Assembly: GCF_000092645.1 (NCBI RefSeq)
Contig: NC_014165.1
Coordinates: forward strand, 2,418,001-2,482,000
From: Thermobispora bispora DSM 43833
Lineage (GTDB): Bacteria > Actinomycetota > Actinomycetes > Streptosporangiales > Streptosporangiaceae
Length of the DNA: 64,000 nucleotides
Direction: 5' to 3'
A model generated the notes under the pieces. It did not search any database. It had not been told where the DNA came from and was given only the letters and a program-made list of their open reading frames with translations. A program made the translations under genes and the position numbers. Numbering within the stretch: position 1 is the stretch's first letter; each line of letters starts with the position of its first letter. Below, one piece after another: positions 42,944 through 53,645 of this stretch.

Positions 42944-43271
42944 CGCGACCGCCTCATGCCCCAGAGAACAGGTCGAGACCTGCCCTGGGAAGCACGGCGG
43001 TCCTCCCGGGGACCGGTCCGGAGCGATGCGCGGCCCTCGATTTCCGAACGGCTGCGGTGGAGAACTCCGGCGTCGGCACGCCCGGCGGCCGTGCCGAGCA
43101 GCCGGCGGACCGCACCCGGCGGCGGGGCATGCCCGGCCGCGTGCCCCGGAATCGGTGACGCACGCGGGCGTCGGCACCTGAGTCACCGATCCGTGCGCCT
43201 CCGCCCGTTACCCGGGCCGCAGCGGGGTGATGCTGAGAGAGCGGACCAACCCGGGGCCCGGGAAGCCGGTG
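42944..43271. other. intergenic region, no gene seen
   Basis: 328 nt between the tRNA terminator and the copper ATPase. Open frames are Arg/Pro-rich and present in all phases. The last part contains the ribosome-binding site and probable promoter for the ATPase; no copper-regulator (CsoR) box could be recognised. Confidence 0.4.
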
Positions 43272-45986
43272 ATGGGCATGGGCGATCTCCTCGTCATCCT
43301 CCTCGCGGCGCTCTCGCTCGCCCTGCTCGCCTGGTTCTTCTTCGGGCCGCGGCGCGCCGGCCGTGCCGTGCCGCGCGACGGCGGGCAGGAGGCGGAGATC
43401 ACCGTCAAGGGCGGTTATTCGCCGGACGTGATCCGGGTACGGCAGGGCGTGCCGCTGCGGCTGACCTTCGACCGCCGGGAGTCCGGGGACTGCACCGCAC
43501 GCGTGGTGTTCCCGGACTTCGGGGTGAACCGGCCGCTGCCCGCCTTCCGGCGGACCACCGTCGAGCTGACCCCGGACCGCGCGGGCGAGTTCCGTTTCGC
43601 CTGCGGCATGAACATGGTGCACGGCCGGCTGATCGTGGAACCGGCCGGTGGGCCGGGGCCCGCCGAGGGGAGCCCTACCGCCGGCGGACCGGTGCCGGGC
43701 CGTATCGAGCCAGTGAACCTCCGGGCCGAGCACGTGCCGGGCCGCACCGCATCACCGGATCGGACCGGGCCGGGTCCACGCCCGTCCGGGCACGAGGACC
43801 CGGGCGACGAGCTCGAGGCGGCGGAGCGGCGGGCGGAGATCCGGGACCTGTCCCGGCGGGTCGCCGTGGGCGCGGTGCTCACCGCCCCGGTGGCCCTGGC
43901 GGTCATGGCCCATGAGCTCTTCCACGCGGCCTGGGTGCCGGAGCTCCTGCTCGACCGCCGGGTTCAGCTCGCGCTGATCACGCCGGTCATGTTCGTCACC
44001 GGTCTGCCGATCCACCGGACCGGCTGGCTGAGCCTCCGCCACCGGACCGCGGAGATGAACAGCCTGATCACGCTGGGCACCACCGCCGCGTACGGCTACA
44101 GCCTGCTCGTGACCGTGCTGCCCGGGCTCTTCCCCGCGGACCTGCGCGACGTCTACTTCGAGGCGGTCGGGGTCATCCTCACCCTGATCCTGCTCGGCCG
44201 GCTGCTCGAGGCGCGCGCCAAGGCGGGGACCGGGGAGGCGATCCGCCGGCTCATCGGGCTGCGCGCCGAGACGGCCCGGGTACGGCGGGACGGGGCCGAG
44301 GTGGAGATCCCGGTCGAGCAGGTGGTGCCGGGCGACCTCGTCAGCGTCCGGCCGGGCGAGAAGATCCCCGTGGACGGCTCGATCGTGGCGGGCCGGTCGG
44401 CGGTGGACGAGTCGATGGTGACCGGCGAGCCGATCCCGGTGGAGAAGGGGCCGGGCGACCCCGTGGTCGGCGCGACCGTCAACCAGACCGGGGCGTTCAC
44501 CTTCCGCGCCGAGAAGGTGGGGAGCGAGACCGCGCTCGCCCAGATCATCCGGCTGGTGCGGGCCGCGCAGGCCTCCACGGCGCCGATCCAGCGGGTCGCC
44601 GACCGGGTCTCGGGCTACTTCGTGCCCGCGGTCATGGGCGTCGCCATCGTGACGTTCGCGGTGTGGTTCACCACCGGCCCGGCCCCGGCGCTCACCCACG
44701 CGCTGGTCGCCGCGGTCTCCGTGCTGATCATCGCCTGCCCTTGCGCGCTCGGGCTCGCCGCGCCCTTGTCGGTCATGGTGGCCGCCGGCAAGGGGGCGGA
44801 GGCCGGCATCCTGATCCGCGACGCGGAGGCGCTCGAGACCGCGCGGCGGCTCGACGCGATCGTCCTCGACAAGACCGGCACCGTCACCCGCGGCCGGCCC
44901 GAGCTCACCGACGTGGTCCCGGCCGGCGGCCTGGCCGCCGGTGAGCTGCTCCGCCTCGCGGCCTCGGCCGAACGCTCCTCCGAGCACCCGCTCGGCCGGG
45001 CGGTGGTGGCCGGGGCGCTCGGCCGCGGCCTCCGGCTCGCCGAGCCGTCCGGGTTCGGCTCGGTGACGGGTGAGGGGGTGAACGCGGTCGTCGAGGGACG
45101 CCGGGTGCACGTGGGCGGCCGCCGCCTGCTCTCCGGGGCCGGGGTGGACCCCTCGCCCTTGACGGGGCTCGCCGACCGGCTCGCCCAGGCCGGCCGTACC
45201 CCGATCATGGTGGCGGTGGACGGCGAGCCCGCCGGGGTGGTGGGGGTCGCCGACACCGTCAAGGACGGCTCCCGGGACGCGATCGCCGCCCTCCACGATC
45301 TCGGCCTCCGGGTGCTGATGCTCACCGGGGACGACCGGCGCGCCGCGGAGGCGATCGCCCGGCAGGTCGGCATCACCCGGGTGCTGGCCGAGGTGCTGCC
45401 CGGCCAGAAGGCGTCCGCGATCGCGCGGCTGCAGCGCGACGGCCTGCGGGTGGGCATGGCCGGCGACGGCATCAACGACGCCCCCGCGCTCGCCCGGGCC
45501 GACGTCGGGTTCGGCATCGGCACCGGCACCGACGTCGCGATCGAGGCCTCCGACGTGACGCTCGTCTCCGGGGCGCTCAGCGGGATCGTCACCGCGGTAC
45601 GGCTGTCGCGGGCGGCCATGCGCAACATCACGCAGAACCTGTTCCTCGCCTTCGGGTACAACGCGGTGGGCATCCCGATCGCCGCCGGCGTGCTCTACCC
45701 GGTCCTGGGGATCCGGCTCAGCCCCATGATCGCCGCGGCCGCGATGGCCCTGTCGTCGCTCTCCGTGGTGGGGAACGCCAACCGGCTCCGCCGCTTCACC
45801 CCGGCGGCCGTCCCGCCCGCGCCACCGGTCCCGGCGGGCCTGGCGGTCACCGTGGAGACGGTCGCGCCGCCGGACCCGGCGGACCGGGGCACCGCCGAGG
45901 CAGCGCCGCGGGCGGACCCGCCCGGCGGGTCGCGGACCGCGCCATCGGTCAGGCGACCACCAGGGCCTGGGGAGCGGCCTCGCTGA
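43272..45986 (+). CDS. Cu+-type P1B-ATPase with N-terminal anchored cupredoxin domain
   Basis: 904 residues, a fusion. Residues 1-24 are a hydrophobic anchor. Residues 40-125 form a cupredoxin-like domain ending in [13 protein letters not shown] (Cys111, Met113, Met115, His118), the typical Cu-site of that domain. After a Pro/Gly-rich linker a complete P1B-ATPase begins at about 180. It has MVTGEP in the actuator, CPCALGL in TM6, [13 protein letters not shown] and [10 protein letters not shown] in the P/N domains, YN in TM7 and MALSS in TM8. The CPC-YN-MxxSS set is that of Cu+ exporters (P1B-1). The usual cytoplasmic HMA domain is missing, replaced by the outside-facing cupredoxin. ATG 43272 has GGGAAG about 6 nt upstream; upstream in-frame starts exist (43227). 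The C-terminal 65 residues are low complexity. Confidence 0.9.
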   Translation: MGMGDLLVILLAALSLALLAWFFFGPRRAGRAVPRDGGQEAEITVKGGYSPDVIRVRQGVPLRLTFDRRESGDCTARVVFPDFGVNRPLPAFRRTTVELTPDRAGEFRFACGMNMVHGRLIVEPAGGPGPAEGSPTAGGPVPGRIEPVNLRAEHVPGRTASPDRTGPGPRPSGHEDPGDELEAAERRAEIRDLSRRVAVGAVLTAPVALAVMAHELFHAAWVPELLLDRRVQLALITPVMFVTGLPIHRTGWLSLRHRTAEMNSLITLGTTAAYGYSLLVTVLPGLFPADLRDVYFEAVGVILTLILLGRLLEARAKAGTGEAIRRLIGLRAETARVRRDGAEVEIPVEQVVPGDLVSVRPGEKIPVDGSIVAGRSAVDESMVTGEPIPVEKGPGDPVVGATVNQTGAFTFRAEKVGSETALAQIIRLVRAAQASTAPIQRVADRVSGYFVPAVMGVAIVTFAVWFTTGPAPALTHALVAAVSVLIIACPCALGLAAPLSVMVAAGKGAEAGILIRDAEALETARRLDAIVLDKTGTVTRGRPELTDVVPAGGLAAGELLRLAASAERSSEHPLGRAVVAGALGRGLRLAEPSGFGSVTGEGVNAVVEGRRVHVGGRRLLSGAGVDPSPLTGLADRLAQAGRTPIMVAVDGEPAGVVGVADTVKDGSRDAIAALHDLGLRVLMLTGDDRRAAEAIARQVGITRVLAEVLPGQKASAIARLQRDGLRVGMAGDGINDAPALARADVGFGIGTGTDVAIEASDVTLVSGALSGIVTAVRLSRAAMRNITQNLFLAFGYNAVGIPIAAGVLYPVLGIRLSPMIAAAAMALSSLSVVGNANRLRRFTPAAVPPAPPVPAGLAVTVETVAPPDPADRGTAEAAPRADPPGGSRTAPSVRRPPGPGERPR

Positions 45987-46401
45987 TCCTCGACCGCAGC
46001 CACAGCAGGTGGCGGGCGGACTCCTCACCGCAGTACCGGACGAGGTCGAGCAGCTCGGCGTCGCGCACGCCCTGGGCCGCCTGCCCGACGATCCGCCACG
46101 ACAGGTCGCAGTCGGCGGCGAGCAGGTACAGGTCGTGCAGGTCGCGCAGCAGCCCCAGAGTGCCGGACCGCTCCGTCGGGTCCGGGGCCGGCCGGTCCAG
46201 GGGGTCCGGCGGTGCGCCGGACGCGTACCTGCGGATGAACGGCTCCAGGCGCACCGCGTGGTCCCCGCACTGCGCGGCGAGCCGCTCGCACACCGTGCAC
46301 AGGTCCACCTCGCGCGGATGCCGCCGCCGGAAGGCGTGGTAGGCGTCGGCGAGCTCCCGCTGGGAGCGCTGCAGCCGCCCCAGGTAGCGGGCCAGGTGCA
46401 T
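45949..46401 (-). CDS. small helical protein, partner of the molybdo-oxidoreductase homologue
   Basis: 150 residues, not recognised. It is predicted all-helical with the feel of a four-helix bundle. The N-terminal helix is [21 protein letters not shown] cysteine/histidine cluster follows in [20 protein letters not shown] (C-x2-C, Cys, His). The third and fourth helices are [20 protein letters not shown] and [18 protein letters not shown] metal or heme site is conceivable but not shown. ATG 46401 is 3 nt after the stop of the upstream molybdo-protein gene, so the two form an operon. Its last 38 nt overlap the convergent ATPase 3' end. Confidence 0.7.
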   Translation of the reverse strand: MHLARYLGRLQRSQRELADAYHAFRRRHPREVDLCTVCERLAAQCGDHAVRLEPFIRRYASGAPPDPLDRPAPDPTERSGTLGLLRDLHDLYLLAADCDLSWRIVGQAAQGVRDAELLDLVRYCGEESARHLLWLRSRISEAAPQALVVA

Positions 46402-46404
46402 GGC

Positions 46405-48849
46405 TCACACCCCCTCGAGTCGCTCGGACGCCTCGGCCACCGGGCCGCCCGCCGCGGCCGGCACCCCGGCCCCGGCGATGGGCACCGGGTCCGGGGAGAG
46501 CGCGACCTCGGCGCGCTCGCCGCCGCGAACGCCCTCCCCGGCGACCTTGGTCATCCGTACCGCGATCGCCGTGCTGATCGGCTGCCTGGCGATCGGATCC
46601 CAGGCGGGTGCGGTGAGGCTCGCCACGGCCGGGGCGTGCGCGCTCCCGGCGAGCAGCACCACCACGCCGGGGCGCGTCCCGGTCGGGCGCGCCCGCGCGC
46701 GGAGCCCGCCGCGCCGGGACTCGATCCAGACCGGGTCGCCCTCCCCCAGCCCGAGGGCCTCCGCGTCCCGGGGGTGCACCTCCGCCCATGGCTCGCCGGG
46801 CGTCGCCGGCACGCCGGGACCGCAGACCGTGGTGAGCAGCAGCGGATGGTCGTCCCCGGTCACCTCGGGCGAGGTCTCGTAGTGCGCGGCGTGCAGGAAG
46901 GCGCGCCCGTCCGGGTCGATCTCCCGGTACCGCTCCGGGCCGTGCTCGGCGCCGGTGACGAGGTCGAACCCGTACGTCTGGCAGTGGTCGCGGCCGGTCG
47001 GGAAACGGCCCCCGGCGTACAGCCGCTCCGTGCCGTGCGGCTCGCCCGGCGTGCACGGGCTCGGGACCGCGCCGCGGCGCAGCCGCTCGTAGCTGAGGCC
47101 CGAGTAGTCGCACGGCCGGCCCTTGGAGCACGCCTTCCACGCCTCGAAGGCGGACTCCGGGTCGGACCAGCCGATCAGCGGCGCCCCGTCCCGGGTGCGG
47201 AAGCCCATCCGCCGCGCGTAGTCCAGGAAGATGTCGAGGTCGGGACGGGCCTCGCCGGGCGGGTCAACGGCCTTGCCGCAGAGGTGCACCGTCCGGTCGG
47301 CACCGGTCACCACCCCGAGCTTCTCCCCCCACCCGGCCGCGGGGAGGACCACGTCGGCGTGGCGGGCGGTCTCGGTGAGGCACAGGTCCTGCACGACCAC
47401 GAACACGTCGTCCCGGTCGAGGATCTCCCCGAGACCGGGGTGCCACCGGGCCGGGTCCGAGGCCGTGATCCACAGCAGGCCGATCGAGCCCTCCTCCGCG
47501 TACCGGAAGAGACGCAGGGTGTGGGTGGGCGGCCCGAGACACGGGATGACCGCAGGGTCCACCCCCCACAGGTCGGCGAGCTCACGGACGTGGCGGGGGT
47601 TCGCCCAGTTGCGCAGGCCCGGCAGCCCGCCGGTGGCCCCGGTCTCCAGCGCGTTGCGGGCGGAGAACCCCCCGCCGAGGTGGAGCACCCCCGCCCCGGG
47701 GCGGCCGATCATGCCGCGGAGCAGGTGGAGGTTGTGCACCTGGCAGGCGGCGATCGTGGCCTGGTTCGACCGGTGGAAGCCCGGGCCCACCGCGGACAGC
47801 AGCCGCTCGGCCCGGCCGATGATCTCCACGGCGCGTTCGATGAGCTCCTCGGGCACGCCGCAGATCTCGGCCACCCGCTTGCCCGGGTACGCGTCCACCA
47901 CCCGGCGCAGCTCGTCCAGCCCCACGGTGTGCCGCTCGACGTAGGCCGGGTCGTACCGGTGGCGGGCGAGCAGCTCGTGAAGGAGGCCGTTCATCAGGGC
48001 GACGTTCGTGCCCGGGCGGATGGCGAGGCGGACGTCGGCCTCGAGCGCGGCCTGGGTCTCCTGCGGGTCGACGACGATCAAGGCGGGCGGGTCGGGCCCG
48101 AGCCGCCGGTCGAGGATCCGCTCCCAGAGCACCGGGTGGGTCCCGGCCGGGTCCAGGCCCCAGAGCGCGATCGCGTCGCAGTGGTCCACGTCGGCGTACG
48201 AGCCGGGCGGCGCGTCCACGCCGAAACTCGCCGCGAGCGCGGCCGAGGCCGAGGCGGTCAGCCGGGTGTCGCCGTCCATGTGGGGCGTGCCGATCCCGGC
48301 CTTCGCGATCACGGCGAGGGTGTAGTACTCCTCCAGGAACAGCCGGGAGCCGGTGTGAAAGCCGAACCGGCCCCAGCCGCCCGGGCGGCTCAGCAGCTCC
48401 CTCGACCGGTCGACGATCCGGGCCATGGCGGCGTCCCAGGTCGTCTCGACCAGCTCCCCGCCCTCCCGGACGAGCGGGCGGGTCAGCCGTCCGGTGTGGC
48501 GTCCCGGCTGCGGCCTGCCGTGCCGTTCCCGCGGGTCGAGCCTGCCGTGGTTGACCCGGTCGGCGGCCCGGCCGCGCACCCCCACCACGCGGTTCCCGCA
48601 CACCGCGATGTCGAGACCGTCGCCCCCCGAGCCCAGCGCCGAGACGGCCGGCACCCAGGCGTCGACGTCGTCCTCGCCGAACCCGTCCTCCAGGTAGGTG
48701 TCCACCCGAACCGGCCAGGGGCTTCCTCTGCCGATCTCGGTGGGGAGCACATCGCGCATGCACCCGGGCAGGGCGGCCGCCAGCCGTTCCACCGCGCCCG
48801 GGGATCCGTACGGCGTGCGCGCTCCCCAGTCGGCGGTCCGGTCCAGCAC
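46405..48849 (-). CDS. molybdopterin-oxidoreductase homologue with degenerate cofactor sites
   Basis: 814 residues, open without interruption, clearly in the bis-MGD oxidoreductase (FDH/NarB-like) family. It has VVGVRGRAADRVNHGRLDPR, RLTRPLVREGGELVETTWDA, and QATIAACQVHNLHLLRGMIG then RPGAGVL. Key residues are missing. The N-terminal Fe-S segment reads VPAVSALGSGGDGLDIAV (66-83), with no cluster cysteines. The Mo-ligand position in NTRLC-type loops is Thr198 in DGDTRLTASAS. Near residue 675 LLLTT is followed by VCGPGVPATPGEPW where a GR...HTRT-type pterin-binding stretch is expected. The protein may be catalytically altered or inactive, yet the gene is intact. GTG 48849 follows GGAGGTGTCAG. 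It is the first gene of a two-gene operon. Confidence 0.85.
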   Translation of the reverse strand: MLDRTADWGARTPYGSPGAVERLAAALPGCMRDVLPTEIGRGSPWPVRVDTYLEDGFGEDDVDAWVPAVSALGSGGDGLDIAVCGNRVVGVRGRAADRVNHGRLDPRERHGRPQPGRHTGRLTRPLVREGGELVETTWDAAMARIVDRSRELLSRPGGWGRFGFHTGSRLFLEEYYTLAVIAKAGIGTPHMDGDTRLTASASAALAASFGVDAPPGSYADVDHCDAIALWGLDPAGTHPVLWERILDRRLGPDPPALIVVDPQETQAALEADVRLAIRPGTNVALMNGLLHELLARHRYDPAYVERHTVGLDELRRVVDAYPGKRVAEICGVPEELIERAVEIIGRAERLLSAVGPGFHRSNQATIAACQVHNLHLLRGMIGRPGAGVLHLGGGFSARNALETGATGGLPGLRNWANPRHVRELADLWGVDPAVIPCLGPPTHTLRLFRYAEEGSIGLLWITASDPARWHPGLGEILDRDDVFVVVQDLCLTETARHADVVLPAAGWGEKLGVVTGADRTVHLCGKAVDPPGEARPDLDIFLDYARRMGFRTRDGAPLIGWSDPESAFEAWKACSKGRPCDYSGLSYERLRRGAVPSPCTPGEPHGTERLYAGGRFPTGRDHCQTYGFDLVTGAEHGPERYREIDPDGRAFLHAAHYETSPEVTGDDHPLLLTTVCGPGVPATPGEPWAEVHPRDAEALGLGEGDPVWIESRRGGLRARARPTGTRPGVVVLLAGSAHAPAVASLTAPAWDPIARQPISTAIAVRMTKVAGEGVRGGERAEVALSPDPVPIAGAGVPAAAGGPVAEASERLEGV

Positions 48850-49030
48850 CTGACACCTCCGCGGTGACGACGCTTGAACGACGTTCGCCGTACCCCGCAG
48901 CCTGTACGGTTTATCCCTGATTCGACCTAATTGAACGGTTTCTTAGCTAATACTTCCCCGGCCATGTGCCCCGGCCTCGGGCACCTCGCACCCGGTCGCG
49001 ATCCCGGCCGGGAGCAGCCCCGGCCGGGCG

Positions 49031-49115
49031 CGGCCCCGCATCGCCCGGGCGCCGCACCGTGCCGCCGATGCGCACCGTCAGCGACAGCCACGGCCCCGCA
49101 TCGCCCGGGCGCCGC
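49031..49115. repeat. exact 25-bp direct repeat, 60-bp period
   Basis: The 25 bases at 49031-49055 recur at 49091-49115 without a mismatch (they begin CGGCCCCGCATCGCCCGG). The copies are separated by 35 bp that include a GATGCGCACCGTCAGCG-type stretch. They lie in the gap between the molybdo-protein 5' end and the phosphotransferase 3' end. Confidence 0.85.
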
Positions 49116-49146
49116 CGCCCGCGTCGTGCGCCGCCGCGGCCGGAGC

Positions 49147-50298
49147 TCACCACGAGCCGGTGAGGTAGCGCTCGGCGAGCTCGCAGCTCCCCTCGGTGTA
49201 TCCGGCGCCGAGCTCGCGGGCGATGTCCGCGGCGGAGTGGGTGCCGATCCAGGCGACCAGCAGCAGCCGCCGGAACAGGATGAACGTCCAGACCTCGTCC
49301 TCGTCCTCCTTGGGCAGGTCGAGCACCGAGCGGTACCCGCGGAGCCAGGAGTCGACCATGAGGGGCACGTCGGGGTGGTGCTCGATGAAGCTCAGGGCGG
49401 CGCCGAGGTCGTAGAGGTACCAGCCGAACCCGCAGTCGTCGAAGTCGATCACGCTGATGCCGGTGGCGTCGTCCACCAGGAGGTTCGCCAGCCGGAGATC
49501 GGCGTGGATCAGGCCGTAGCGGTCCGGGCCCGTGCCGTACCGCGCCAGCCGGCGGCGCAGCTCGGCCTCGAGCCGGGCGAGGACGGCGCGCGCCTCGCGG
49601 TCCACGCCCACGCCGTCCTGCCACCTGCCCCACCGGGCCTCGGGGCCGAACGCGGCGTCGAGATCCCAGTGGAACCGGGTGAACGACGGCGGCCTCGCCC
49701 ACTCGCGCGCGTGCCGGTGCATGCGCGCGGTGATCGCGCCGAGCTGCTCGAACCGCTCCACCAGCCGGTCCTCCCGCGGCTCGGTCCCCGGGAGGAACTC
49801 GAACATGACGCAGTGGCGCGGCTGCGCGCCCGGATCCGCTACGGTGATCACCCGCGAGCCGTCGCGGGCGGGGATGACCTCCGGGGTCCGGATCCCCGCC
49901 TCGGCGCGGAGCGCGTCGAGCCAGGCGAGCTCCGAGGCGATCGCCTCCCGCGAGTGGTAGCCGAGCCGGTGGACCCGCAGGACCGAGCGGCGGCCGGAGT
50001 CCTCGACGAGGAAGACCGCGTTCTCCGAGACGCTGAGCAGCGACAGATCGGCCTCCGGGGAGAGGCCGTAGCGCGGCAGGGCCCGCCGGGCGACCCCTGC
50101 GACGCGGGCGAGCACGCCGCCTCCCGCGGAGAGGTCGTGCAGCCGCCCCTGCCACGGGCCGGCCGTACCCGGGGCGGCCCATCCGTCCCGGCCGCGCTGA
50201 TCACGGGCGTGCCCCGGTCCGCGGGCCGGGCCCTCCCCGGCGGAACCGTGCGGCGAGCCCTGCCGATCTAGATCACCCATCGGCAACAAGAATCGCAT
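49147..50298 (-). CDS. phosphotransferase (APH/choline-kinase fold)
   Basis: 383 residues of the aminoglycoside-phosphotransferase fold. The Brenner motif is LIHADLRLANLLV (H-x-D-x4-N) and the metal-binding DFDDCGFGWYLYDLG follows. Such proteins phosphorylate small hydroxylated molecules (homoserine, choline, hydroxylysine, drugs); this one belongs to the broad actinobacterial group and its substrate cannot be told. The N-terminal 60 residues are low complexity. ATG 50298 with GGATGA upstream is used; ATG 50280 is possible. It is divergent from the CbiX-like gene by 42 nt. Confidence 0.82.
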   Translation of the reverse strand: MRFLLPMGDLDRQGSPHGSAGEGPARGPGHARDQRGRDGWAAPGTAGPWQGRLHDLSAGGGVLARVAGVARRALPRYGLSPEADLSLLSVSENAVFLVEDSGRRSVLRVHRLGYHSREAIASELAWLDALRAEAGIRTPEVIPARDGSRVITVADPGAQPRHCVMFEFLPGTEPREDRLVERFEQLGAITARMHRHAREWARPPSFTRFHWDLDAAFGPEARWGRWQDGVGVDREARAVLARLEAELRRRLARYGTGPDRYGLIHADLRLANLLVDDATGISVIDFDDCGFGWYLYDLGAALSFIEHHPDVPLMVDSWLRGYRSVLDLPKEDEDEVWTFILFRRLLLVAWIGTHSAADIARELGAGYTEGSCELAERYLTGSW

Positions 50299-50326
50299 CG
50301 GTTCATCCGATCCACCAATTTCGCCC

Positions 50327-50332
50327 TAGAAT
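50327..50332 (+). promoter_or_regulatory. -10 element of a probable leaderless promoter
   Basis: TAGAAT lies 9 nt before the GTG at 50341, leaving room for a transcription start at or next to the start codon. No ribosome-binding site is seen for that gene, so leaderless translation is likely. The -35 is weak (TTCATC about 19 bp upstream). Confidence 0.5.
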
Positions 50333-50340
50333 CCGCGAAT

Positions 50341-51225
50341 GTGAGCGAAGGTCCCGAAGACCCTCCGAAGCTGCCTGTCCGGGAACGGCCCACCCGGTAC
50401 AAGGGAGGCCGGCACCGGCGGCCACTGCCGGCGATCCTGCCCCCGGACGCCCCGGCACTGGTGATCGCGGTGCCCGGCAAGACCGGGGACGGCGGTGAGG
50501 GCACGGATCACCGCGTGGCCGAGGAGATCGCCTCGATCATCCGGATCGACAACCCCCAGCTCGACCTTCGTCTCGTCTCCCTCGCCGACGGCGGTGCCGA
50601 GCTGGTCAAGCAGTTCGCCGCCATCGCCGCCGAGCGGGCACTCGCCGACGGCAAGCCGGCCGCGGTCGTCGTCCCCCTGGTGACCGCGCCGCACCCCCGG
50701 CTGATGCGCGCGATCCGGGACGCCGTCGGCCAGAGCGAGATCCCCGTCAAGATCACCGAGCCGCTGGGTCCGCATCCCCTGCTCGCCGAGGCCCTGCACG
50801 TCCGGCTCTCCGAGGCCGGGCTGGCCCGGGCCGACCGGATGCGGCTGTTCAACGTCTCCTCACCGGTCGACGGGATCATCGTCGCCACGGCGGGAGGGGA
50901 CGAGGCGGCCCGGGGCGCCGACGCGACCGCGGTGCTCCTCGCCGCCCGGCTGACCCTGCCGGTGGTGCCCGCCGCGATCGACGGGGTGCCGACGATCCAG
51001 GACGCGGCCGATCGGCTCCGCAAGATCGGCGCCAACCGGCTCGCCGTCGCCCCGTTCATCGTCGGCCCGGAGGCGGACCTGGAGCGCGTCGCCTCGGCCG
51101 CCGAGGCGATCGGAGCCGGGTGCGCGGCCCCGCTCGGCGCCCACGAGTCCGTCGCCCGCATGATCTGCGTCCGGTACGGCGCCACGCTCGACGATCTCGC
51201 CGAGTACGACGACCTGAGCGAGTGA
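50341..51225 (+). CDS. CbiX-family (sirohydrochlorin chelatase-like) protein without the catalytic histidine
   Basis: 294 residues: an N-terminal basic extension (1-36), then two CbiX-like halves. The first half opens ALVIAVPGKTGDGGEGTDH where true chelatases have a GHGSR histidine. The second half opens DGIIVATAGGDEAARGADAT and continues VVVPLV-like strands. LGPHPLLAEALHVRLSEAG links the halves. Actinobacteria carry many such homologues annotated as cobalamin biosynthesis protein CbiX although the active-site histidine is absent, so chelation of cobalt or iron is doubtful. GTG 50341, probably leaderless. No other cobalamin or siroheme gene is adjacent. Confidence 0.78.
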   Translation: MSEGPEDPPKLPVRERPTRYKGGRHRRPLPAILPPDAPALVIAVPGKTGDGGEGTDHRVAEEIASIIRIDNPQLDLRLVSLADGGAELVKQFAAIAAERALADGKPAAVVVPLVTAPHPRLMRAIRDAVGQSEIPVKITEPLGPHPLLAEALHVRLSEAGLARADRMRLFNVSSPVDGIIVATAGGDEAARGADATAVLLAARLTLPVVPAAIDGVPTIQDAADRLRKIGANRLAVAPFIVGPEADLERVASAAEAIGAGCAAPLGAHESVARMICVRYGATLDDLAEYDDLSE

Positions 51226-51400
51226 CGGCCCGCGCGCACCGGGGCCGATGACCGGATCCCGGTGCTCAGCCCCGCTGAGCCGGCCGACGGCCCGCGCGCG
51301 CCGATGAGCGACCGGGCGATGGGTGGCGACCGCCGCCGTGCGGCGGCACCGGCACCGCATGCCGTACCACGCCGCGGTGCCGGTCCGAGGCCGGATCGGC

Positions 51401-53645
<2,245 letters not shown>

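Noticed and set aside
46009-48867. A plus-strand open frame of about 950 codons over the molybdo-protein
   Set aside because: Shadow of the minus-strand gene, which carries clear family motifs; the plus-strand product has none.
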